A stretch of DNA of 64,000 nucleotides from Candidatus Gastranaerophilales bacterium (GCA_944326465.1 CALVEB010000002.1:94569-158568); one strand, 5' to 3'; shown: positions 8,687 to 17,379, counted from the first letter of the stretch. Notes: generated by a model not told the origin, from the letters alone. A program made the numbers and translations.

Positions 8687-11359
8687 ATGACAACAAAAAG
8701 CAAAAAGACAGTAGAAAAACTGGAAAAGGTGTTAAACACCACATCAACAGTTGAAACTGCCGAACAATTGGAATTGTTAATTGAACGGGTAAAAAAAGCG
8801 CAAAAAATATATGCAACATTTACCCAGGAACAGGTGGATGCAATCTTTAAAGCAGCTGCAACAGCAGCAGACAAAGCACGTATTCCGCTTGCAAGAATGG
8901 CTGTAGAAGAAACAGGTATGGGTGTATTGGAAGACAAAATTATTAAAAACCACTTTGCTTCAGAATACATTTATAACAAACACAAAAACGCTAAAACTTG
9001 CGGCATTATCAAAGAAGACAGAACAAACGGTATTAAGATTGTTGCAGACCCGTTAGGTGTTATTGCCGGTATTGTTCCGACAACTAACCCGACATCAACT
9101 GCAATTTTTAAATCATTAATTGCCTTGAAAACAAGAAACGGTATTATCTTTTCACCACACCCTAGAGCTACAAAATGTACAATTGCAGCAGCAAAAGTTG
9201 TTTTGGAAGCAGCAGTTAAAGCAGGGGCTCCGGAAGATATTATCGGCTGGATCGATGTTCCGTCAATTGAATTGTCAAATCAATTAATGAAACACCACGA
9301 CATAGCTTGTATCCTTGCAACAGGCGGCCCTGGCATGGTTAAAGCAGCATATTCATCAGGTAACCCTGCTTTAGGTGTAGGCCCTGGTAACGCTGCAGCA
9401 GTTATTGATGAAACCGCTGATATTAAAATGGCTGTATCTTCAATACTTATGTCAAAAACTTTTGATAACGGTATGATTTGTGCATCAGAACAATCAGTTA
9501 TCGTAGTAGATAAAGTTTACGAAGAAGTTAAAAAAGAATTTATCTATAGAGGCGCATATCTTTTGAGTGCGGCTGATGAAAAGAAACTTATTGCACTTCC
9601 TTTCATCGACCCTAAACGCGGCACGGCTCATCCGGCTATCGTTGGTCAAAAAGCAAGTAAGATTGCTGAATTAGCAGGTTTTGAAGTTCCGGAAACTTCA
9701 AAAATTCTGTTAGCTGAAAGACCGTCTGTTGACTGGGAAGATCCGTTCTCAAGAGAAAAATTATCACCAATCCTTACAATGTATAAGGCAAAAGATTTTG
9801 AAGAAGCAACAGAAATGACTTATGAACTCGTTTCAAAAGGCGGCGCAGGCCACTCTGCAGACCTTTACACTGATACACGTCATCAGGAAAGAGTTGACAA
9901 GTTTGCTGAAAAAATGCCGGCTTGCCGTGTACTGATTAATTCACCTTCAGCACAGGGCGGTATCGGTGATTTATATAACTTTAAATTAGAACCATCACTT
10001 TCACTGGGTTGTGGTTCATGGGGTAAAAACGCTATATCAGGCAACATTGGCGTTGAAAATTTATTGAACTACAAAACAGTTGCCGAAAGGAGAGAAAATA
10101 TGCTCTGGTTCAAAGTTCCGCCTAAAGTTTACTTCAAAAGAGGTGCTATTGACTTAGCTCTTCGTGAACTCCAAGGTAAAAAACGTGCATTTATTGTAAC
10201 AGACAGATTCTTGTTCAATTCAGGTGCCGTTTACAATATTACTAACGTGTTGGATGAAATCGGTATTGATTATCAAATCTTCTTTGATGTTAAACCGGAT
10301 CCTACATTGTCAACAATCAATCAGGCAATGGATATCATCAGACCTTATGAACCGGATGTAATTATTTCACTCGGCGGCGGTTCACCTATGGATGCTGCAA
10401 AAATCATGTGGTTAATGTATGAACAACCTGATACAGTATTTGAAGATATCTCTATGAGATTTATGGATATCAGAAAGAGAATCTGCCGTATACCTGAATT
10501 AGGCAAAAAAGCAACAATGGTGGCTATCCCGACAACATCAGGTACAGGTTCAGAAGTAACTCCGTTTGCTATTATTACAGATGACGAAACTCACGTAAAA
10601 TATGCAATTGCAGATTACGCTCTGACACCTAATATGGCAATCATCGATCCTAACTTTGTTGACGGTATGCCAAAAGGCTTAACAGCAGCATCAGGTATCG
10701 ACGCATTAGTTCACTCAATTGAAGCTTATGTATCAGCAATGGCTACAAACTTCACAAACTCTAATGCATTAGAAGCTACAAAACTGGTATTCAGATACTT
10801 AGAAAGATCATACACAGAAGGTGCAAACGATCCTGTAGCAAGAGAAAAAATGCACTATGCAGCAACCATTGCAGGTATGGCATTTGCAAACGCATTCTTA
10901 GGATTGTGCCACTCAATGGCTCACAAACTGGGTGCTATGTTCAACATTCCTCACGGTGTTGCAAACGCATTGTTAATCAGACAGGTAATCAAATACAATG
11001 CAGTTGATTGTCCGAAAAAACAATGTATCTTCCCTCAATACAAGTTCCCTAATGCAAAATCTAAATATGCACAAATTGCGGACGAACTTGGTTTAGGCGG
11101 TAAGAATGACGATGAAAAAGTTGCATTGTTAATCGAAGCGGTAGATAAACTGATGAAATCAGTTAACCTTCCAAATTCAATCAAAGACTTTGGCGTAACA
11201 GAAGCAGACTTCAACGCTAAGTTAGATGAAATGGTTGAACTCGCATTTGATGACCAATGTACAGGTGCAAACCCTGCATATCCGTTAATGGAAGATATCA
11301 AAGCAATTTATATCGACGCATTCAACGGTGTTGTAAGAGATTACTATCCTGCAAAATAA
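8687..11359 (+). CDS. adhE: bifunctional acetaldehyde-CoA/alcohol dehydrogenase
   Basis: An 890-residue fusion that reduces acetyl-CoA to acetaldehyde and then to ethanol with NADH, regenerating NAD+ in fermentation. Residues 1-450 are the aldehyde dehydrogenase half, with the nucleophile Cys in [11 protein letters not shown] and the [10 protein letters not shown] loop. Residues 470-890 are the iron alcohol dehydrogenase half, with [10 protein letters not shown] and the metal-ligand segments [11 protein letters not shown] and [16 protein letters not shown] lies 6 nt before the ATG. The gene is a single unit between a clear promoter and a strong terminator. Its codon choice is more uniform than its neighbours, which suggests high expression. 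Confidence 0.96.
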   Translation: MTTKSKKTVEKLEKVLNTTSTVETAEQLELLIERVKKAQKIYATFTQEQVDAIFKAAATAADKARIPLARMAVEETGMGVLEDKIIKNHFASEYIYNKHKNAKTCGIIKEDRTNGIKIVADPLGVIAGIVPTTNPTSTAIFKSLIALKTRNGIIFSPHPRATKCTIAAAKVVLEAAVKAGAPEDIIGWIDVPSIELSNQLMKHHDIACILATGGPGMVKAAYSSGNPALGVGPGNAAAVIDETADIKMAVSSILMSKTFDNGMICASEQSVIVVDKVYEEVKKEFIYRGAYLLSAADEKKLIALPFIDPKRGTAHPAIVGQKASKIAELAGFEVPETSKILLAERPSVDWEDPFSREKLSPILTMYKAKDFEEATEMTYELVSKGGAGHSADLYTDTRHQERVDKFAEKMPACRVLINSPSAQGGIGDLYNFKLEPSLSLGCGSWGKNAISGNIGVENLLNYKTVAERRENMLWFKVPPKVYFKRGAIDLALRELQGKKRAFIVTDRFLFNSGAVYNITNVLDEIGIDYQIFFDVKPDPTLSTINQAMDIIRPYEPDVIISLGGGSPMDAAKIMWLMYEQPDTVFEDISMRFMDIRKRICRIPELGKKATMVAIPTTSGTGSEVTPFAIITDDETHVKYAIADYALTPNMAIIDPNFVDGMPKGLTAASGIDALVHSIEAYVSAMATNFTNSNALEATKLVFRYLERSYTEGANDPVAREKMHYAATIAGMAFANAFLGLCHSMAHKLGAMFNIPHGVANALLIRQVIKYNAVDCPKKQCIFPQYKFPNAKSKYAQIADELGLGGKNDDEKVALLIEAVDKLMKSVNLPNSIKDFGVTEADFNAKLDEMVELAFDDQCTGANPAYPLMEDIKAIYIDAFNGVVRDYYPAK

Positions 11360-11379
11360 GCGGAAAAGTAGAAATTTAG

Positions 11380-11414
11380 CAGGGCGGGATTTAATAATCC
11401 CGCCCTGTTTTTTT
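11380..11414 (+). terminator. rho-independent terminator of adhE
   Basis: A GC-rich 12-bp stem (CAGGGCGGGATT with AATCCCGCCCTG), a 4-nt loop and seven T residues, 20 bp after the adhE stop codon. Confidence 0.92.
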
Positions 11415-11602
11415 GATTGACAAGCAGGATTGTCATTGGAATAATCAGTCCGAAAATTTTATGCAGTCTCGCCGGTACAACTTTAGTTTCAGAAAACGAT
11501 GGCAGATTTTCAGGCGGACAATGGAAATACCGGCATCTAAAGAATTGTTTTTTTTACATTTTTCACAGTTAAAAGCCTTCATTATTCTGAAAATATTACA
11601 TC

Positions 11603-11624
11603 AAAAAAGAGCGCCAATGCGCTC
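11603..11624 (-). terminator. terminator of tmRNA
   Basis: On the minus strand GAGCGC-attg-GCGCTC followed by TTTTTT, 12 bp downstream of the encoded CCA end of tmRNA. Confidence 0.85.
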
Positions 11625-11636
11625 TATAATTATATT

Positions 11637-12042
11637 TGGTGGAGACGGTGGGAATTGCACCCACGTCCAAAATGGATTCCCATAAACCTCTACGTGTGTA
11701 GATATTTATTCGCTCAATTAACTCAGGAAATATCACTACCCGTACAAGTTAATCCAAGGTTTTATTTCAGGGAAACTCTAAACCCCTGACGGTTTTCTTG
11801 ATACGTCTACCGTCATCAACGTACTGCCGCTTGCATAATTGACCCGTATAACCGGCAAGCTGGGCTATATGAGTAGCTATTCATCGGAAAGACTTACGCT
11901 GCTAAAGCATACGCTCTAGAGAAGTCTGCTTCGATTACATTATTTTTAGCATTTAATTTGGTTTGCTCGTTGATAACCGTGAACAGCGCACGGACACGCA
12001 ATCTATGACAACCAATCATCCTGTCAAATCTAAAACGTCCCC
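11637..12042 (-). ncRNA. ssrA: transfer-messenger RNA
   Basis: Rescues stalled ribosomes by acting as tRNA-Ala and then as a short message. The 5' end GGGGACG pairs with CGTCTCC just before the encoded ACCA at the 3' end (7-bp acceptor stem with one G-U). The 5' part has the conserved TTTGACAGGATGATTGG-like D-region and the 3' part the TpsiC arm with GCAATTCCCACC. The tag message runs from 11950 down to 11894: GCT, then codons giving AKNNVIEADFSRAYALAA, then TAA. The YALAA-type end fits the usual protease degron. The RNA is in one piece, not permuted as in some cyanobacteria. Confidence 0.96.
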
Positions 12043-12155
12043 ACGTTCGCTTTGTAAAAACTAACGTGAATTTTGCTATTTGCTAGTTTTCAATGTGCTT
12101 AATTCCATTATAACTCATTGTTTTCTAAATTTCAACCCCCGCATACAAAAAACTT

Positions 12156-12557
12156 TTAATGTATCTGAAAGACACATTTTGAACAGTGGGCTTTCGGTTC
12201 TACGACCAGATTGTCTTCTAAATCGTACATCTGCACAATTCTTGTCACAAGCGGGGCTCCGCATTTAGGACATTTCAAGCCGCCGGAACCCTTTAATATC
12301 AATTCTTTCAAGCTTTCAATAATCTGCGGTGATACTAAATCCGTACTTATATCTTTTTCGTAAACCCTTATTTCTTCAGGATGACAACGCAAGCCTTTCG
12401 CCAGATTTTGACGCACTGTGACCGCTAAAAACAATTCCTTGCCGGCTTCTATCTCTTCAATTGTGTTTAAATCAAGGTTAGAACGTTTTGCAAGTCCTGA
12501 CGGTGACAAGCCCAGTTTATCTCTTCTTTTTTGAACAAATTGTGCTAATGTTTCCAT
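12156..12557 (-). CDS. XRE-family HTH protein with C-terminal zinc ribbon
   Basis: 133 residues. Residues 5-62 form a Cro/C1-type helix-turn-helix (FVQKRRDKLGLSPSGLAKRS, then an IEAGKE turn). Residues 95-130 hold four Cys in a CPKC...CSKC zinc ribbon. This combination suggests a DNA-binding regulator that senses metal or binds a partner; the target is unknown. No ribosome site: the ATG lies 6 nt after TATAAT, which itself is 17 bp from TTGAAT, so the message is predicted to be leaderless. Confidence 0.8.
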   Translation of the reverse strand: METLAQFVQKRRDKLGLSPSGLAKRSNLDLNTIEEIEAGKELFLAVTVRQNLAKGLRCHPEEIRVYEKDISTDLVSPQIIESLKELILKGSGGLKCPKCGAPLVTRIVQMYDLEDNLVVEPKAHCSKCVFQIH

Positions 12558-12563
12558 AGCTAA

Positions 12564-12592
12564 ATTATATGCAAAAAGTCCCCTTTATTCAA
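12564..12592 (-). promoter_or_regulatory. promoter of the XRE/zinc-ribbon gene
   Basis: On the minus strand TTGAAT, 17-bp spacer, TATAAT, then 6 nt to the start codon. The -35 lies within the terminator hairpin of the upstream lipoprotein-like gene. Confidence 0.65.
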
Positions 12593-12605
12593 GAGGACTT
12601 TTTTT
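12573..12605 (-). terminator. terminator of the lipoprotein-like gene at 12622-13539
   Basis: On the minus strand AAGTCCTCTT and AAGGGGACTT form a 10-bp stem (one G-U) followed by five T. A-rich flanks make it able to act in both directions. Confidence 0.65.
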
Positions 12606-12621
12606 ATATTCATTCCTGTGT

Positions 12622-13539
12622 TTATTTTTCAGGGTTTGCTAATACCATTTTGGCTTCTGACCATGCGTATGAATCTTCATAGCCGCTGTCGGTAAACAAG
12701 TTTTCATAGAAACTTATACCTTCATCAGTACTTTTTTCTAAGTATCCGATAGGATTTAAATTCATGTTTTCATCATATTCAGAAATAAGATTTTCGCCGT
12801 TTTGCATATTTGTTGAACAAATTTTTGCAACTTCCTGCCATTCAATAGGGCTGCTTGGTTTTACACCGACAACAGGGGCTTTTGAAATTTCACCGGCAAC
12901 CCCGCGGCCATAATCTATTGAGTATTCAATACGATTGTATTTTACTTGAGGATTGTTAGGATCTTCTGAATAATCCTGTGCTCTGTCGATAAACACCATT
13001 TTTTCTTCTGATGATGCTTTACCGTCAAATACTAAATCGTGTGCTGTCGAATTCCATTGATCATAAGCGGTAATTCTGACAGGGATTTTGCCTTCGCCTT
13101 CAAAATCAAAATCCAGATTTTTACCGTGCTCAACGAGTGAATCTGCTACCTCTGATTTGTAATCAGGTTTTAAATAAGTTGTATCCCCCGGTAAAACAAT
13201 AGTAATAGTATCACGTACAGTATCACCAGGAATAGGTTTTTCTATAATCATAGTGTCAGGTTTAATAGGACACGGACGTAGATTTACATTTACTTCGGTA
13301 GTTGATTCGTGATTAAAGCTGAAATTAGGATCATCATCACAGCTTACAGCCATGGAGCCTGTTCCCAATATAGCTAACATTCCTATTGCCATATTGCGTA
13401 ATGCTTTTGCACCGTCTTTTGATATTACAACATTTTGCTGCGGTGAGTTTTGCTGAGGTGTTTTAGCAGGTAAATTATTTGCCGATTTTGAAACCGGTTT
13501 ACTGCCTGTGAAATTTACACCATTTAATTTTTCAATCAT
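12622..13539 (-). CDS. lipoprotein-like surface protein with N-terminal F-x-G motif (paralogue A)
   Basis: 305 residues. Begins MIEKLNGVNFTGSKP, then a Pro/Gln/Asn-rich linker, a conserved SKDGAKALRN stretch, and a hydrophobic segment (residues about 48-66) ending in a lipobox-like AVSC followed by DDDP. A Thr/Asp-rich spacer (DTIxxxPGDT) leads to a globular C-terminal half shared with the neighbour at 13735-14781 (ITAYDQWNSxxHDLVFDGKASS, AWSEAKM). Exported and lipid-anchored on inference, though the long N-terminal stretch before the lipobox is atypical. GGAGG precedes the ATG. No family recognised. Confidence 0.75.
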   Translation of the reverse strand: MIEKLNGVNFTGSKPVSKSANNLPAKTPQQNSPQQNVVISKDGAKALRNMAIGMLAILGTGSMAVSCDDDPNFSFNHESTTEVNVNLRPCPIKPDTMIIEKPIPGDTVRDTITIVLPGDTTYLKPDYKSEVADSLVEHGKNLDFDFEGEGKIPVRITAYDQWNSTAHDLVFDGKASSEEKMVFIDRAQDYSEDPNNPQVKYNRIEYSIDYGRGVAGEISKAPVVGVKPSSPIEWQEVAKICSTNMQNGENLISEYDENMNLNPIGYLEKSTDEGISFYENLFTDSGYEDSYAWSEAKMVLANPEK

Positions 13540-13659
13540 TTTATTCTAAACCTCCAATTATAAGTATGCAATTTAAAAGTCGAAAATTTATAAATTTGCT
13601 AGTTGTCGGAACTAAATTATAACACAAATCCTAAAAAGCTTGCAATAATAAGCTTTTTC

Positions 13660-13716
13660 AACGAAAATCGCCTTTACAAAAATTAATACAATTCTCATAA
13701 AGACGATTTTTCGGCT
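13660..13716 (-). repeat. long imperfect hairpin downstream of paralogue B
   Basis: CGAAAATCG near 13661 and CGATTTTTCG near 13705 pair with inner TTTA/TAAA to give about 15 bp with one bulge. It follows the stop of 13735-14781 and probably ends that transcript, although it lacks a long T run. A second small hairpin (AAAAAGCTT/AAGCTTTTT, 13633-13658) follows. Confidence 0.4.
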
Positions 13717-13734
13717 ATATTTTAGTGTAAAAAA

Positions 13735-14781
13735 TTATTTTTCAGGGTTGCTTCTGTACATTTTAGCTTCAGACCATGCATAAGAGTCTACGTAACCGCT
13801 AGGGCTGATCAAGTTTTCGTAGAAACTTACGTCAGGATCACCTTTTTCAAATGAACCGGTGTTGACTAAATTACCGTTTTCATCATATACAGAACGTTGA
13901 ATAAATCCGTTGCGTAAATTTGTCAGGCAGACTTTTCCTGTTGGAATCCAGTCATTTTTGCTGTTCGGTTTAGAACCCGGATAACGTGAGTCAAAGTATT
14001 CAAACGTTACACCTTTGCCATAATCTACTGAAAATTCAGCTTTGCTGTAATTAAGTGTAGGGTTTTTAGAATCTTTTGAGTAATCCAGTTTTCTGTCAAT
14101 GAATACCATTGTTTCGTAAGAAGATGCTTTGCCGTCAAATACTAAGTCGTGGTCAACAGAATTCCACTGGTCAAATGCATGGATACGGGTAGGGATTTTT
14201 CCGTCGCCGTCCATATCAAGACCTAAATTATGGCCGTGCTGGATAAGTGAATCTGCAACTTCTGATTCATAATCCGGTTTTACATAGACAATTTCACCCG
14301 GAATTTCAACTTTTATGGTATCACGGATAGTATCACCCGGCAAATAAATAGGTACTTTTTGAATTATTGTATCAGTTTCGTGAATAGTATCCCCCGGAAG
14401 ATATATTGGTCTATCCTGAAAAACTGTATCTGTTTTAAAGATTGTATCTCTAATAATTTCCGGTACAGTAACAATGAATGTATCCGGATCCTGCGGGATA
14501 GGATGATAATCCACATTTACAACCAAACTGTCTTTGTGATTAAATTCCATATCAGGCGCAAAATCCTCTTTAGAACAACTTGTTAATGACGGGGTAGCCG
14601 CAGCAGCGCCCAATAACGCCAAAATTCCCATAGCATAATTACGCAAAGCTTTTGCGCCGTCTTTTGAAACAACCACAACCTGTTTTGGCTGTTCTTGTTT
14701 ATTTTCTTTTTCCGGTTTTTGAGCAGGCAGATTTTTTGCTGCTTTACCGGTAAATTGTACTCCATTTAATTTGTCTATCAT
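13735..14781 (-). CDS. lipoprotein-like surface protein with N-terminal F-x-G motif (paralogue B)
   Basis: 348 residues, a paralogue of the 12622-13539 product. Begins MIDKLNGVQFTGKAAKN, has the same SKDGAKALRN stretch and a hydrophobic segment ending SLTSC-SKEDF (lipobox-like). The spacer is longer and repetitive: RDTI/TDTV units with two copies of IYLPGDTI (residues about 105-155), probably an extended stalk. The C-terminal half matches paralogue A. A strong AGGAGG lies 6 nt before the ATG. Tandem duplication with different stalk lengths suggests surface-exposed proteins. Function unknown. Confidence 0.75.
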   Translation of the reverse strand: MIDKLNGVQFTGKAAKNLPAQKPEKENKQEQPKQVVVVSKDGAKALRNYAMGILALLGAAAATPSLTSCSKEDFAPDMEFNHKDSLVVNVDYHPIPQDPDTFIVTVPEIIRDTIFKTDTVFQDRPIYLPGDTIHETDTIIQKVPIYLPGDTIRDTIKVEIPGEIVYVKPDYESEVADSLIQHGHNLGLDMDGDGKIPTRIHAFDQWNSVDHDLVFDGKASSYETMVFIDRKLDYSKDSKNPTLNYSKAEFSVDYGKGVTFEYFDSRYPGSKPNSKNDWIPTGKVCLTNLRNGFIQRSVYDENGNLVNTGSFEKGDPDVSFYENLISPSGYVDSYAWSEAKMYRSNPEK

Positions 14782-14887
14782 GAAAACCTCCTGACTTTTC
14801 TACACTTTCACGTTATGTACTGCATGTAAGTTTGCTGATGATTTTAAATTGCCCTAATTTTTAATTAATTTTTTTTGTAAAAAGATA

Positions 14888-14911
14888 AAAAGCCCTATTT
14901 CTCGGGCTTTT
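14888..14911 (-). terminator. hairpin terminator facing the minus strand
   Basis: AAAAGCCC/GGGCTTTT stem with an 8-nt loop; on the minus strand it is followed by TTTTTATCTTTTT. No minus-strand gene is visible upstream of it (14,912-15,290), so it may end a short non-coding transcript or shield the lipoprotein-like gene. Confidence 0.5.
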
Positions 14912-15062
14912 AGACTTGCTTTTTAGTGTTTACAAAACTTTACACAGGTTAGAATATAATTTTTTATAAAAGATGCCCGAAAATTGACGAAAAATAGTAA
15001 TTTTCTATAAAAAATCAAAGCGTCTCAAAAGCAGACAGTACAAGTGTTGGGCCAGTTGGCTA

Positions 15063-15117
15063 TCCATGAAAACACCTAGGTGTTTTCGTCTACATGTTTT
15101 CGTGGACTTTTATTTTT
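15063..15117 (+). repeat. nested palindrome, attenuator- or terminator-like
   Basis: A perfect 20-bp palindrome (15068-15087, centred on CCTAGG) overlaps a larger 12-bp stem formed by 15063-15074 and 15095-15106 (one G-U), which is followed by CTTTTATTTTT. The two structures exclude each other. The rest of the gap from 14,782 to 15,293 holds further small stems (TAAGG...CCTTA and GTGGG...CCCGC near 15,150; TGGTAA...TTACCA near 15,190) but no gene I can support. Confidence 0.5.
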
Positions 15118-15281
15118 AAAAATATACGTTATACTGAATATGTAAGTTAAGGCTCAAGCCCGTGGGAACAAAAACCCGCCTTAGTAGATGGTAAAGTTGT
15201 TTGCTTACCAATTTTTCAGGAGATATCGTATCTTTGTGCAAAATTGTCCGGTATCCTCTTTGGTTTTTAAAATTTTTAGTA

Positions 15282-15287
15282 TATAAT
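15282..15287 (+). promoter_or_regulatory. -10 box, leaderless geometry, of TonB-C-like copy 1
   Basis: TATAAT exactly 6 nt before the ATG at 15294; no ribosome site is present. Confidence 0.5.
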
Positions 15288-15293
15288 ATAAAT

Positions 15294-15761
15294 ATGAAAA
15301 AATTATTAATATTATTACTGATTATTTTATTAACGCCAAAAATTGGATTTAGCGAGGAATTATATCCACGCGGGACAGGCAAAAGCGAAACAAAAGAGAC
15401 GCATCCTATATATTTTGGCTATATGGAAGACTATGCAAAAGAACTACGTAAAGCCTTTGAAAATAAAAGGATGTTTGCTCTCTGCCACTGGGGAACCGAA
15501 TATGACTTTACCGTAACGCGCGACGGAAAGATAAAAGATATGAGAGTGTCTGTATATCAGAATGACTACTTTGACCAAAAGGTTAAGGAAATCATTATGT
15601 CTGTTAAACCTTTACCTTTTAGAGAAGGTATGAATTTGCCTTATATGCGTTTCTCTGTGTATCTTGGATACGAAAATTATGAGGATATACATTTCAGTAT
15701 AGGAGCTGCACCACGCTCACCTGATAATTGCTTTATGATAGATGTCACCCTGAAAAAATAG
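15294..15761 (+). CDS. small exported TonB-C-terminal-like protein, copy 1
   Basis: 155 residues. A classic signal peptide (MKKLLILLLIILLTPKIGFS) is followed by a domain with the TonB C-terminal pattern: a basic strand VTRDGKIKDMRVS, YFDQKVKEII, then VKPLPFREGM. No membrane anchor or proline-rich linker, so it should be free in the periplasm. Two more copies follow at 16765 and 17386, and copies 1 and 2 flank a GHSEG hydrolase. By arrangement I infer an immunity or inhibitor protein for the hydrolase; the family itself does not prove this. The start is set by the signal peptide and the upstream -10 box. Confidence 0.7.
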   Translation: MKKLLILLLIILLTPKIGFSEELYPRGTGKSETKETHPIYFGYMEDYAKELRKAFENKRMFALCHWGTEYDFTVTRDGKIKDMRVSVYQNDYFDQKVKEIIMSVKPLPFREGMNLPYMRFSVYLGYENYEDIHFSIGAAPRSPDNCFMIDVTLKK

Positions 15762-15789
15762 CTTTGGGTCTTAACAGGTATTAGATCAC

Positions 15790-15829
15790 TTGCAAAATCG
15801 ACTGCTTTTTAAAGCAGTCGATTTTGCAA
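15790..15829 (+). repeat. 19-bp perfect hairpin between copy 1 and the hydrolase
   Basis: Two 19-bp arms with a 2-nt centre, base perfect. A related hairpin with the same GACTGCTTT core recurs at 17263-17296 after copy 2. It may end the copy 1 transcript or protect the hydrolase mRNA end; the T run is missing on the plus strand. Confidence 0.8.
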
Positions 15830-15856
15830 TACAAAAAATGAAAGGAAAATTTTAAA

Positions 15857-16750
15857 ATGACAGATTTATTTGCAATGGCAGACGAGTACAAAGAATTATG
15901 CGCTCAAGCCAATGACATGTGCAAAGACAGTGTACCGGAAGGTGCAGATGCCGGTAATGGCTGGGTGAAAGTGGAACACAAATATCACCAAAACAGTAAC
16001 TGCAAAGTTGTTTTATACAAAAAAGGTGAACAATATGCTATTTGTTTTGTCGGTACTGATAATAGAGAAAAAAGGAAAGATTGGGGAGCTAATATTGCAA
16101 TGGCGTTTAAAGGGGAAAGCAAACAGATTAAAATGGCTAGAGAGTTTACAAAACGGATGATGAAAGATCATAACTTATCCTCTGAAAATACAGTCTCAAT
16201 CGGACATTCAGAAGGCGGGACAGAGGCTACACATATAGGACTTGAGTATGGTTTTAAAACATTTACATACAACGCGTTTGGTATTTCTAAAAAATATCTT
16301 AATGATGAAATAGATTATTCAGACTGGATAATTAATTTCAGAGATAAAAATGATCCTGTTTCCAAATTAAGAGGAAATATCGGAACAACATACATATTAA
16401 AGGAAACTCAGGCTGATACCTGGTTACCTTTTGGGACACGAAATGCTCATGGCATTGATAATATGCCAAGTTGCGTTGATGCTATTCCAATAGAAGATTA
16501 CAAGAAAGAACACCGATGGTTTCTCGATCATCTTACAGATGCAGCTATTACAGGTGAAAATGTCGATTTAATAGCTAAAGAAGGTATGTTTGATTTGTTT
16601 GAGCCTGTATTAATGGAAAGCTTGTCTAAAGGAGAAATTTATAGAGAAAGGGATATAAGATCAGGCAGAATATGGGTATCAGCATATACCAGAGATGATG
16701 GTACTCCTGTTGACGGATATTACAGACGCTTGCCAGAAAGAACAGCTTGA
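15857..16750 (+). CDS. lipase-like alpha/beta hydrolase, putative effector
   Basis: 297 residues with the nucleophile elbow GHSEGG (Ser near residue 118), preceded by a lipase class 3/Mbeg1-like stretch (CFVGTDNREKRKDWGANI). Asp in NDPVS and His in AHGID are candidates for the rest of the triad. No signal peptide. The last 25 residues contain a SAYTRDDG...GYYRR motif of a kind seen at the C-termini of diverse secreted proteins. AAAGGA precedes the ATG. It lies between two exported small proteins, and its 3' end carries the promoter of the second. I infer a phospholipase-type toxin; substrate and delivery route are unknown, and no secretion cluster is visible. Confidence 0.7.
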   Translation: MTDLFAMADEYKELCAQANDMCKDSVPEGADAGNGWVKVEHKYHQNSNCKVVLYKKGEQYAICFVGTDNREKRKDWGANIAMAFKGESKQIKMAREFTKRMMKDHNLSSENTVSIGHSEGGTEATHIGLEYGFKTFTYNAFGISKKYLNDEIDYSDWIINFRDKNDPVSKLRGNIGTTYILKETQADTWLPFGTRNAHGIDNMPSCVDAIPIEDYKKEHRWFLDHLTDAAITGENVDLIAKEGMFDLFEPVLMESLSKGEIYRERDIRSGRIWVSAYTRDDGTPVDGYYRRLPERTA

Positions 16751-16758
16751 GGTATAAT
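16730..16758 (+). promoter_or_regulatory. promoter of TonB-C-like copy 2, inside the hydrolase gene
   Basis: TTGCCA, 17-bp spacer, TATAAT (16753-16758), then 6 nt to the ATG at 16765. The -35 and spacer are coding sequence of the hydrolase. This lets the small protein be made without the hydrolase. Confidence 0.75.
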
Positions 16759-16764
16759 TTATGT

Positions 16765-17232
16765 ATGGAAAAAATATTAATATTATTACTGATTATTCTA
16801 CTAACACCTCTTAATATTAAAGGTGAGGATTTATATCCGTTTGGCTCAGGAAAAACAGCAACAAAAGAGACGCATCCTATATATTTCGGCTATATGGAAG
16901 ATTACGCAAAAGAATTGCGTAAAGCCTTTGAAAAGAAAAGGATGTTTGCTCTATGTCACTGGGGAACCTCTTATGACATTGTAGTTACGCGTGAAGGAGA
17001 TATAAAAGATGTTAAGATCTCTACAATGCAAAATAACTATTTCGATAAAAAGGTTAAAGAAATCATTTTATCCGTAAAGCCTTTACCTTTCCGCGAAGGT
17101 ATGAATCTGGATTATATGAGATTTTCTATATATCTTGGATATGAAAAATATGAAGATATATATCTGAGTATAGGCGCTTGCCCTCGTACGACAGAAAAAT
17201 GTTTTTCTTTACTGATCACTCTGAAGAAATAA
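16765..17232 (+). CDS. small exported TonB-C-terminal-like protein, copy 2
   Basis: 155 residues: signal peptide (MEKILILLLIILLTPLNIKG), then the same domain as copies 1 and 3. It starts 14 bp after the hydrolase stop and has its own leaderless promoter. The mature N-terminus (PFGSGKTATKETHPIYFGY) and the last 25 residues differ from copies 1 and 3, while the middle is identical to copy 3. Its place directly after the hydrolase, with independent expression, is the usual pattern of an immunity gene; that role is inferred. Confidence 0.7.
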   Translation: MEKILILLLIILLTPLNIKGEDLYPFGSGKTATKETHPIYFGYMEDYAKELRKAFEKKRMFALCHWGTSYDIVVTREGDIKDVKISTMQNNYFDKKVKEIILSVKPLPFREGMNLDYMRFSIYLGYEKYEDIYLSIGACPRTTEKCFSLLITLKK

Positions 17233-17262
17233 CTTGTGTCTTAACAGGTGTTAGACTTCTTG

Positions 17263-17296
17263 CCAAAGCGACTGCTTTAAAAAGCAGTCACTTTGG
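17263..17296 (+). repeat. hairpin after copy 2, related to the one at 15790
   Basis: 16-bp stem with one mismatch and a 2-nt loop (CCAAAG and CTTTGG at the ends). It shares the GACTGCTTT core and the flanking TTAACAGGT(A/G)TTAGA with the hairpin at 15790-15829. Confidence 0.75.
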
Positions 17297-17311
17297 TAAT
17301 ATAAATACACT

Positions 17312-17371
17312 CGCGATGATGGTACTCAGGTTGATGGGTATTACAGACGCTTGCCAGAAAGAACAGCTTGA
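17312..17371 (+). pseudogene. remnant 3' end of a second hydrolase gene
   Basis: Reads RDDGTQVDGYYRRLPERTA then TGA, matching the last residues of the 15857-16750 product with one change (Q for P). Everything upstream of this is missing. The remnant keeps the -35/-10 of the next small gene, which may be why it survived. Confidence 0.8.
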
Positions 17372-17379
17372 GGTATAAT
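17351..17379 (+). promoter_or_regulatory. promoter of TonB-C-like copy 3
   Basis: TTGCCA, 17 bp, TATAAT, 6 nt, ATG at 17386: a duplicate of the copy 2 promoter, carried on the hydrolase remnant. Confidence 0.75.

Noticed and set aside
11413..11685. 90-codon plus-strand frame after adhE
   Set aside because: It runs through the adhE and tmRNA terminators and into the 3' end of tmRNA; no ribosome site and no recognisable protein.
12080..12268. 62-codon plus-strand frame next to tmRNA
   Set aside because: Overlaps the XRE/zinc-ribbon gene in antisense without a ribosome site.
15116..15382. 88-codon minus-strand frame over copy 1
   Set aside because: Antisense to a signal peptide and to the folded leader; a similar frame appears at 17277-17474 only because the sequence is duplicated.
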